NCBI RefSeq assembly: GCF_019635935.1
Contig: NZ_JAHBYN010000001.1
Location: forward strand, 1,116,001 to 1,180,000
Reading direction: 5' to 3'
From: Parvibaculum sp.
GTDB taxonomy: Bacteria; Pseudomonadota; Alphaproteobacteria; Parvibaculales; Parvibaculaceae
Length of the DNA: 64,000 nucleotides
This document shows positions 57,769-64,000 of this stretch, in pieces. Each line of letters opens with the position of its first letter. The stretch's first letter is position 1. Made by a program: the position numbers and the translations under genes. A model generated the notes under the pieces. That model saw only the letters and a program-made list of their open reading frames with translations. It made no database searches and was not told where the DNA came from.

Positions 57769-58512
57769 ATGATCAAGTCACTCACCGCGACCCTAAACAA
57801 AAATCGTCCGATCGTTGATATTGAATTGAAAGACTCGACGGTTCTCTGGCGCTATTTGGACACAGCGAAGTTCCTCGATCTTACACACAATCGCGACCTA
57901 TTCTTTTCTCGAGGAGACAAATTCGAGGATGCGTACGAAGGTGCATTCACACGGAAAATAAAAGAAATTATTGACCACAACTACCGCGAAAACGGAATAG
58001 ATTTCACTGCCGACGAGTTCGCAAAACGAATCCGGGAAAAAGTTTTCGTCAACTGCTGGCACAGAAACACAAACGACAGCATGGCCATGTGGCATATCTA
58101 TGGGCAATCTAGCGCCGCTATGGCCATAACAACCACAGTAGGAATGCTACGAGACAGCATGATCGAAGCAAACCTACCTTTCAGGTGGGCGATAAAAAAG
58201 GTAAGATATGTCAACCACTGGAGAAATCCAGAGATCGACATTCGTCCGTACAGCAACATATTCTCATATAAACTTAAAGCTTATGAGTTTGAGAAAGAGG
58301 TTCGCGTTATAGTTGATCGATCTCAGGAATTTGACATCGACATAGCGGAAAACGGAATGAAAATCGGTGTATCTCTTGAGAAGCTTTTGCGAAGCATTGT
58401 TATTTCACCAACTGCACCATCCTGGTTTTTCGAATTAATCAGCGCAACAACTGAGAAGTACGGTGTGTTGACCCCAGTTCGCCGTTCGAAGCTTACCTTC
58501 GGCCCCAAATAA
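57769..58512 (+). CDS. DUF2971-like hypothetical protein
   Basis: The 247-aa protein starts at ATG 57769 after GGAAAAAGCAC. VLWRYLDTAKFLDLTHNRDL, then FFSRGDKFEDAYEGAF and NCWHRNTNDSMAMWHIYG are the DUF2971 signature, including the W-x-x-Y/F...S-M-A-M-W core. The gene is clearly more AT-rich than rluD and rpoH and uses AAA/ATA codons often, so it was probably acquired. Function unknown; DUF2971 genes often occur in accessory and defence regions. Confidence 0.75.
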   Translation: MIKSLTATLNKNRPIVDIELKDSTVLWRYLDTAKFLDLTHNRDLFFSRGDKFEDAYEGAFTRKIKEIIDHNYRENGIDFTADEFAKRIREKVFVNCWHRNTNDSMAMWHIYGQSSAAMAITTTVGMLRDSMIEANLPFRWAIKKVRYVNHWRNPEIDIRPYSNIFSYKLKAYEFEKEVRVIVDRSQEFDIDIAENGMKIGVSLEKLLRSIVISPTAPSWFFELISATTEKYGVLTPVRRSKLTFGPK

Positions 58513-58633
58513 AATGTCACAGACAACGCGAAAGTTCAGGGCAGCAGTCGTCACTCGAAAAGTCTACTTCTGTACGTGACGGAACATCCGCAGGTAAGTC
58601 GTCCTGCCCGCAGCGCCGACACAGAATGTCGCA

Positions 58634-60124
58634 TTAGATCGGACGTGGCTCACCTGGCGTTGACACATCGTCCATTGTAGCGCTCACAACACCATCCGCT
58701 TCGGCTTGAGGCTCCTCCGCCATCCCGCCCACAACAACGTCCAGCGCTTCCGCCGCCGCATCGTTGGCGGCAAGCGCCACATCCTGCATGCCCTTCGATG
58801 CGTCGGGTGAGGCTTCCGCAGCGCTTTCATTCTGTTCGGGTTTCAGTTGCGGCGGCTTGGGACGGAAGGGTTGCAGATGCTGGCCGACATTTTCGTAGAA
58901 TTCGGGCACGAGCCTTTCGAGCTCCTCGATGAAAGTCTTGTTGCCGCTGAAACGACCGGCTATGTCGCGCACCATCATCACCTTAAAGCCGACGGGCGTT
59001 CCGGCGGCGAAGGCTTCCTCGATGAAAGCGGGTTCGCCGCGAAGCTGCGCCAATGTTGCCCTGACAGGCGGAGTCCGGCCCGGCATCTGCGCTTCGATCA
59101 GGATGTCCGCCGGTTCGGATTTTGCGAGCTGCTTCACGAGCCAGTTGACCCGGCTTGAGGCGCGCTTTGTGTCCGGGGCCTCGAGCGTCATCGAAACGAT
59201 CAGGCAGCGCCGCACAATGTCGGCCTGCACTTCGAGTAGATCGGCGGCGTCCGGTATCTCCAGGGAGAATTCGAGAATGTGATCCCGCGCCAGCTTCTCG
59301 GCGTCAGCCGTCAAACGCGCCAAAGGGTCATTGGCGTGGGATCGAGTCAATTTCTGCCGAACACGGCGCCGGACCTTGCGCGTCATAAGCAGCGTCACGT
59401 CTCGCGATTCCTGATGCCATGCCGCAACCGTGTTGAGCACATCCGGGGAGGTCTTGACGAGTGCCGAGCGCGCATTGACGGCAAGAACGACGTCCTTCCA
59501 TTCCTTGTTCATGCGGTCGAAGCGGCGGACGCCCACCGATTCATGCGACAGGAAGCGCACAAGTTCCGAGAGAATGAATTTCTGTTCGGGCGTGTTGAAT
59601 GCGTCATCGCCGATGAGAAGCATCGCCTCGGTGACAATAAACATCCACGACCAATGAAAGACACTGACATTGCGGGCGAGCACCTTGCCGATATTGACCG
59701 GCGAATGTGTCGGCAGCGCCGCGAACTGATTGGAAATGGTGATGACGGCGTCGATGCCGTGGTCCTTTGCCAGCGCGGCATAGTGCTTCGCCTGTTCGAC
59801 ATCGATTTCGGCGTTGCCGATCTTGGCTTCGATCAGGGCCGTCCATTGCCGGCCCCGCCCGGAAGATACAGCCACAAAACCGTCGGGGCGAAGATTGCGA
59901 CCCTCGGTCGCCTGCTTGAAGCCGACTTCCGTGAAACAGCTCACCTCGGCACGCTTGCCGATCTTCTGTCCGATCGTATCGAACATTCGTTCGGCAAATG
60001 GCGGCACAGCCATCATGGCCGCGAGAAAGACCGAGGTTGCACGCACCTCCTTGTTGGAGTCGGCCGCGACGGGGATCAGTCGCGCCTTTTCGCCTTTCGC
60101 GAAATAGTCGGGTCTCGTGGACAT
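58634..60124 (-). CDS. PD-(D/E)XK-like nuclease-fold protein, 496 aa
   Basis: The protein starts at ATG 60124 after GGGGGGAAATCA. LRPDGFVAVSSGRGRQWTAL, then IEAKIG gives Asp81 and Glu99-x-Lys101, the D-(x)n-ExK core of PD-(D/E)XK nucleases; Glu66 may complete the site. A long helical region and an acidic Ala/Glu-rich tail (from about 430) follow. The large C-terminal part is unrecognised. It could be a restriction-like or sensor protein of a defence locus. It is convergent with the DUF2971-like gene. Confidence 0.65.
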   Translation of the reverse strand: MSTRPDYFAKGEKARLIPVAADSNKEVRATSVFLAAMMAVPPFAERMFDTIGQKIGKRAEVSCFTEVGFKQATEGRNLRPDGFVAVSSGRGRQWTALIEAKIGNAEIDVEQAKHYAALAKDHGIDAVITISNQFAALPTHSPVNIGKVLARNVSVFHWSWMFIVTEAMLLIGDDAFNTPEQKFILSELVRFLSHESVGVRRFDRMNKEWKDVVLAVNARSALVKTSPDVLNTVAAWHQESRDVTLLMTRKVRRRVRQKLTRSHANDPLARLTADAEKLARDHILEFSLEIPDAADLLEVQADIVRRCLIVSMTLEAPDTKRASSRVNWLVKQLAKSEPADILIEAQMPGRTPPVRATLAQLRGEPAFIEEAFAAGTPVGFKVMMVRDIAGRFSGNKTFIEELERLVPEFYENVGQHLQPFRPKPPQLKPEQNESAAEASPDASKGMQDVALAANDAAAEALDVVVGGMAEEPQAEADGVVSATMDDVSTPGEPRPI

Positions 60125-60248
60125 TGATTTCCCCCCGATAAATGACGTGTCGTCACTTGCGAACAGCCTATGTGCTTTTAAAGTGTCCGTACACGTTATT
60201 TCGGGATGCGTTGATCTGCAAAGAAAAGCGAGGACTGTCCTTGTCGCC

Positions 60249-60281
60249 GCCTGGATTGCTTCGCTTCGCTCGCAATGACGG
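60249..60281. repeat. Dispersed GCGAAGCGAAGCAATCC-type repeat
   Basis: CCTGGATTGCTTCGCTTCGC followed by TCGCAATGACGG lies in the gap before the toxin gene. This word is known as a repeat in many proteobacterial intergenic regions. It forms a hairpin from TTGC/GCAA and repeated TTCGC units. Only one copy was noticed in this window. Confidence 0.6.
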
Positions 60282-60351
60282 AAGCCGGACGGGGCCGCGT
60301 ATCGCCTGTTGGTCGGACTTGCATTATAGTAACATATAGGGTACTAATCAA

Positions 60352-60693
60352 ATGCCGTTCAGGGTCGAGGAATATCTGCGCCCGGATGGTTCAAGCCCGT
60401 TCAGCAAATGGTTCGAGGGCTTGAGCCACGAAGCGGCCTACAAGGTGCTGACGGCGCGCGCGCGGATGGAGCATGGCAATCTCACCGCCGTGAAATGGAT
60501 CGGGACGCTGGGCGAATACCGCATCGACTGGGGGCCGGGCCTGCGGATTTATCTGGCGCGCGACGGCAAGGAACTGGTGATGCTGTTCGGCGGCGGCACC
60601 AAGAAGCGCCAGCAGGCGGACATCCGCGAGGCCGAAGCGCTGCTCGCCGAATACAAACGCCGCAAGGCGGAGACGAGGAAGGGACGCAAATGA
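60352..60693 (+). CDS. HigB/RelE-type addiction-module toxin
   Basis: The 113-aa protein starts at ATG 60352. FSKWFEGLSHEAAYKVLTAR, TLGEYRIDWGPGLRIYLARD and LVMLFGGGTKKRQQADIREA match the Gp49/HigB-like killer proteins of the RelE superfamily, which cleave mRNA at the ribosome. The basic C-terminus fits. It overlaps the antitoxin start by ATGA. Confidence 0.88.
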   Translation: MPFRVEEYLRPDGSSPFSKWFEGLSHEAAYKVLTARARMEHGNLTAVKWIGTLGEYRIDWGPGLRIYLARDGKELVMLFGGGTKKRQQADIREAEALLAEYKRRKAETRKGRK

Positions 60694-61016
60694 AACTGAC
60701 CCGCGATGCCAGCGAGACGATCGTTGCGCGGCTGCGCCGCGAGCCCGCCTTCGCGCGCGGCGCGCTGACGGAAGCGGTGACGGTGTTTCTCGGCGGCGAG
60801 CCGGAAGTGGCGCGGCTGATGCTGCGCGACATCGTCAACGGCACGCTCGGCTTCGAGAAACTTGCGGACCTCACCGGCATTCCGCCGAAAAGCCTGCACC
60901 GCATGCTGTCGGCCCGCGGCAATCCGGGCATGGACAATCTGGCCGCGATTTTCGAGGCGATGACGGGGCATTTGCGGGTGGATGTGGAGGCGCGGGCGAA
61001 GAAGAAGGCCGCCTGA
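60690..61016 (+). CDS. HigA-type addiction-module antitoxin
   Basis: The 108-aa protein has a HTH in the second half: LADLTGIPPKSLHRMLSARG, NPGMDNLAAIFEAMTGHLRV. This matches the antidote proteins paired with Gp49/HigB-like toxins. It neutralises the toxin and represses the operon. ATG 60690 overlaps the toxin stop, so synthesis is coupled. Confidence 0.88.
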   Translation: MKLTRDASETIVARLRREPAFARGALTEAVTVFLGGEPEVARLMLRDIVNGTLGFEKLADLTGIPPKSLHRMLSARGNPGMDNLAAIFEAMTGHLRVDVEARAKKKAA

Positions 61017-61178
61017 CCCCCCTTTTCCCGCGCCCGCCCCGCCCCCATATAAGCCCTCTTGCCGGGGGCGGCATTCGGTCACGGCAAGTTGTCCCCGGGT
61101 ACCTGAGCGGTTTGCTATGATATTGGCTTGGCAGAGCCGAGAGACACGACCGAAAGCACGAGGCGAAGGGGTTCGACA

Positions 61179-62159
61179 ATGGCCGAGGACGACGCGAAAA
61201 AGCCCGCTGGCAAGCTGCCCGCCAAGGCGGCGGCGAAGCCGGCCGCCGGAAAGGCGGTGGCGCGGCTGGCGCCGGCGCCCAACCCCGAAGGGTCGCTGTC
61301 GCGCTACCTGCAGGAAATCCGCAAATTCCCGATGCTGGAGCCGCAGCAGGAATACATGCTGGCCAAGCGCTGGCGCGAGCACGAAGACGCCGAAGCCGCG
61401 CACCAGCTGGTGACCTCGCATTTGCGCCTCGTCGCCAAGATCGCCATGGGCTATCGCGGCTATGGGCTCCCGATCGGCGAGGTGATTTCGGAAGGCAATG
61501 TCGGGCTGATGCAGGCGGTGAAGCGCTTCGAGCCGGAGCGCGGCTTTCGCCTCGCGACCTATGCGATGTGGTGGATCCGCGCCTCGATCCAGGAATATAT
61601 CCTGCGCTCGTGGTCGCTCGTGAAAATGGGCACGACGGCGGCGCAGAAGAAGCTGTTCTTCAACCTGCGCAAGGTGAAGGGCCAGATCCAGGCGATCGAG
61701 GACGGCGATCTGCGCCCCGAACAGGTGAAGGAAATTTCCGAACGCCTCGGCGTCACCGAAGACGAAGTGGTGTCGATGAACCGGCGCATGGCGGGCCCGG
61801 ACAATTCGCTGAACGCGCCCTTGCGGCAGGACAGCGAAACCGGCGAGTGGCAGGACTGGCTGGTGGACGACACCGCCGACCAGGAAGCGACGCTGGGCGA
61901 GGAACAGGAACTCGAACAACGCCGCGAAATGCTGGCCGCCGCGATGGAAACGCTGAACGAGCGCGAGATGCACATTCTGACCGAGCGGCGGCTGAAGGAC
62001 GAGCCGGCGACGCTGGAGGATCTTTCGCAGGAGTATGGCATCAGCCGCGAGCGCGTCCGCCAGATCGAGGTGCGCGCCTTCGAGAAGCTGCAAAAGGCCA
62101 TGAAAGCCGCGATGCGCGCCGAAGCGGACACGCGGCGCGAGGCGCTGGCGGATTTTTGA
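61179..62159 (+). CDS. rpoH: Heat-shock sigma factor RpoH
   Basis: The 326-aa sigma-70 family protein starts at ATG 61179 after GAAGGGGTTCGACA; an in-frame TTG at 61128 is less likely. Region 1.2/2 is at about 35-130 (LSRYLQEIRKFPMLEPQQEY; LRLVAKIAMGYRGYGLP; RLATYAMWWIRASIQEYIL). The RpoH box is QKKLFFNLRKVKGQ (about 165-178). Region 4 is near 270-315 (YGISRERVRQIEVRAFEKLQ). It directs heat-shock genes. In many alphaproteobacteria it follows rluD directly; here an accessory block intervenes. Confidence 0.95.
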   Translation: MAEDDAKKPAGKLPAKAAAKPAAGKAVARLAPAPNPEGSLSRYLQEIRKFPMLEPQQEYMLAKRWREHEDAEAAHQLVTSHLRLVAKIAMGYRGYGLPIGEVISEGNVGLMQAVKRFEPERGFRLATYAMWWIRASIQEYILRSWSLVKMGTTAAQKKLFFNLRKVKGQIQAIEDGDLRPEQVKEISERLGVTEDEVVSMNRRMAGPDNSLNAPLRQDSETGEWQDWLVDDTADQEATLGEEQELEQRREMLAAAMETLNEREMHILTERRLKDEPATLEDLSQEYGISRERVRQIEVRAFEKLQKAMKAAMRAEADTRREALADF

Positions 62160-62225
62160 TCCGGGGCGGCTTTAAGGCGAAATTAACAACGTTTTGTTCA
62201 GTTTTGGGCCGCAGAATCGCAGCCC

Positions 62226-64000
62226 ATGAGCATCGAACGGACATCCGCCGCGACGGCGCCCGCATACGGGGCGACGACCGCGCTTTATGCCGCAACGCTG
62301 GCCGGCTCCGCCCTGCTGATCTTCTGGGTGCAGCCTTTTTTCGCCCGCGCGCTGCTGCCGCATGCCGGCGGGGCGGCGGCCGTCTGGCTGGTGGCGCTGG
62401 TCTTCTTTCAGGCCGCATTGCTGGCGGGCTATGCTTACGCGCATCTGCTCAGGCTTTATCTGCCGCTGAAGGGCCAGGCGGCGCTGCACCTGCTGCTGCT
62501 CGCCATCGGCGCGGCGTGGTTTCTGCCGCCGGGGCTGGGCGAGGGTTTCGCGCTCGACCCGGCTGCCCCGGCCACGGGCCTCATCGCCGCGCTTGTCGTC
62601 CATCTCGGCCTCCCCTTCGCGCTTCTGTCGGCGACCGCGCCGCTGCTGCAGCACTGGTTTTCCGGCAGCGATCATCCGGAGGCGGATAATCCCTACTGGC
62701 TCTATGCGGCGAGCAATGCGGGCTCGCTGGCGGCACTTGCCGCCTATCCCTTCCTGATCGAACCGGCGCTGACGCTGGGCGCGCAAGGCCGGCTGTGGAC
62801 GGCGCTCTATGCCGCGGTCTTCATCGGCACCGGCGCCGCCGCCCTCGCGGCCATGCGCGGCGCGGCGGCGGCACCGCATGCCGGCGTGGCGGCCCCGCGC
62901 GGCACCCTGCGCGAACGCCTCGGCTGGCTCGTCTATGCCGCCATGCCGACCGCGCTGCTCGCCGCCGTGACGACGCATATCACCACCGACATCGCCGCCT
63001 TCCCGCTGCTCTGGGTGCTGCCGCTGGCGCTTTATCTGGCGACCTATATCGCCGCCTTTGCCGGCTGGCCGGTGCCGCTGGCGCGCCTCGGACTTGCCGC
63101 CGGCCCTGCGCTGGCGCTGCTAGTCGTCTCGATGTGGTTTTCGAAGACAGGCTTCGGCTGGCTGCTGGCGGCGAACCTCGCGGCTTTCACCACACTCGCC
63201 TTTGTCTGCCACGCAACGCTTTATGCGCGGCGCCCGGCACCGGCGCGCCTGACCGAATTCTATCTGATGCTGGCGCTGGGCGGCGTCTGCGGCACGAGCG
63301 CCGCCGTTTTCCTGCCGCCGCTGATCTTTTCAGGCCCGCTCGAATATCCGCTGCTACTGGCCGCCGCCTGCCTGTTGCTGCCCGGCCGCACGACGGCCGC
63401 GCTGACCAGCCGCGCCGGCGCCGCCAAACTCGCCCGCGCGCTCGGCCTTTTGCTTGCCGGCATCTTCATCGTCGCAGCATTGCCCGATCCCTTCGGTCTG
63501 TCGCCGGCGGGCCTCGCGCTGCTCTTCGCTGCGATCGTTGCGATCGTCGCGGTCGTTTTCGCATCGATGTCGAAATTTCCGGCGCTGCTGGCGCTGCTGC
63601 TGCTCGGCGCCTGGTTCGCCGGCCCCGACAGCGGCGACAGCGGCAAAACCGGCAGCAAGGTGTGGGGGGGCCGCAGCTTTTTCGGCAGCTATGCGGTCAT
63701 GGCCGACCACACCAATCGCGGCTTCCATTTCATGAGCGGCACGACCGCGCATGGCTTCGAGCGCCAGGACGTGACGCGCGAAAGGCCGAAGCCCGCCACC
63801 TATTATCACGCGCGCGGACCGCTCGGCCAGATGATGTCCAACATCGGCGCGCGCTTCGGCAGCATCGGCGTGCTGGGCCTCGGCATCGGCAACATGGCCT
63901 GCCACGCGCGGCCCGGACAGGACTGGACCTTCTACGAAATCGACCCGCTGGTGGCGAAACTCGCGCGCGACCGCCGCTTCTTCCATTCGCTCGAAACCTG
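62226..64000 (+). CDS. Membrane protein with spermidine-synthase-like domain, partial
   Basis: The gene starts at ATG 62226 (MSIERTSAATAPAYGATTAL) and runs off the right edge after 591 codons. About ten membrane helices lie in residues 15-470 (GSALLIFWVQPFFARALLPH is the first). After about 480 a SAM-binding domain begins with VLGLGIGNMACHARPGQDWT and FYEIDPLVAKLARDRRFF, as in SpeE-like aminopropyltransferases. The fusion is known from proteobacterial genomes; substrate is unknown. It lies 66 bases after rpoH. Confidence 0.85.
   Translation, partial: MSIERTSAATAPAYGATTALYAATLAGSALLIFWVQPFFARALLPHAGGAAAVWLVALVFFQAALLAGYAYAHLLRLYLPLKGQAALHLLLLAIGAAWFLPPGLGEGFALDPAAPATGLIAALVVHLGLPFALLSATAPLLQHWFSGSDHPEADNPYWLYAASNAGSLAALAAYPFLIEPALTLGAQGRLWTALYAAVFIGTGAAALAAMRGAAAAPHAGVAAPRGTLRERLGWLVYAAMPTALLAAVTTHITTDIAAFPLLWVLPLALYLATYIAAFAGWPVPLARLGLAAGPALALLVVSMWFSKTGFGWLLAANLAAFTTLAFVCHATLYARRPAPARLTEFYLMLALGGVCGTSAAVFLPPLIFSGPLEYPLLLAAACLLLPGRTTAALTSRAGAAKLARALGLLLAGIFIVAALPDPFGLSPAGLALLFAAIVAIVAVVFASMSKFPALLALLLLGAWFAGPDSGDSGKTGSKVWGGRSFFGSYAVMADHTNRGFHFMSGTTAHGFERQDVTRERPKPATYYHARGPLGQMMSNIGARFGSIGVLGLGIGNMACHARPGQDWTFYEIDPLVAKLARDRRFFHSLET

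Noticed and set aside
1..64000. CRISPR array
   Set aside because: No series of regularly spaced direct repeats with unique spacers was seen; the repeats found are palindromes, operators or single duplications.

Overview
The window is high-GC DNA from an alphaproteobacterium. The evidence is a CtrA/ChpT/SciP/FlbD regulatory set beside flagellar genes, an RpoH with the alphaproteobacterial RpoH-box, a PmtA-type phospholipid methyltransferase, and DUF1134, DUF1153 and DUF6476-like genes. Gene content would suit a Hyphomicrobiales or Parvibaculum-like organism, but genus cannot be fixed from sequence reading alone.

Region 1 (1 to about 14.63 kb) is the right-hand part of an integrated phage- or plasmid-like element. 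A long minus-strand operon (1-7797) of about 20 small genes, mostly joined by ATGA or TGATG overlaps, is divergent from an S24-type repressor (7871-8470). A plus-strand operon (9124-14669) encodes a ParB-like protein and ends with a serine recombinase whose last codons lie inside a tRNA-Met(CAU) gene, the presumed attachment site. Four ACTATGC/GCATAGT operators flank the repressor. A region resembling the C4 antisense RNA of P1/P4-type phages sits at about 1024-1235. No virion genes are visible. The element carries at least three palindrome families: the operators, a recurrent 21-bp palindrome, and a palindromic unit of about 60 bp found inside reading frames.

Region 2 (14.7-40.7 kb) is core chromosome: pmtA-like, mnmA, then fliK-flgD-sciP-fliF-fliG-fliH-fliN-flbD-flhA-flhF-flhG, and fliI-fliJ on the other strand next to ctrA and chpT. 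A sigma-54 promoter precedes fliK and CtrA-like boxes precede fliF and ctrA, so structural genes and their regulators are side by side. After these come cysQ-like, the ydbL-ynbE-ydbH outer-membrane lipid-homeostasis set, a DUF1134 gene, a coiled-coil membrane protein, a MAPEG protein and an FkbM-type methyltransferase.

Region 3 (40,731-55,362) is a 14.6-kb, visibly lower-GC island bounded by a 17-bp direct repeat that copies the 3' end of tRNA-Glu(CUC). It carries a tyrosine integrase, an excisionase-like HTH, an XRE regulator, a DUF3987-type primase/helicase-like protein, a serine resolvase, a ParB-like protein, a full-length lambda-type tail tape-measure protein without any other tail gene, and two HEPN-like proteins, one fused to several zinc ribbons. 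This resembles a phage satellite with its own tape measure and is the best candidate in the window for an undescribed system.

Region 4 (55.4-64 kb) is core chromosome again: a DUF6476-like gene divergent from rluD with overlapping start codons, then rpoH and a membrane protein with a spermidine-synthase-like domain running off the right edge. Between rluD and rpoH lies an accessory block: a DUF2971-like gene, a PD-(D/E)XK-like gene and a HigBA-type toxin-antitoxin pair.
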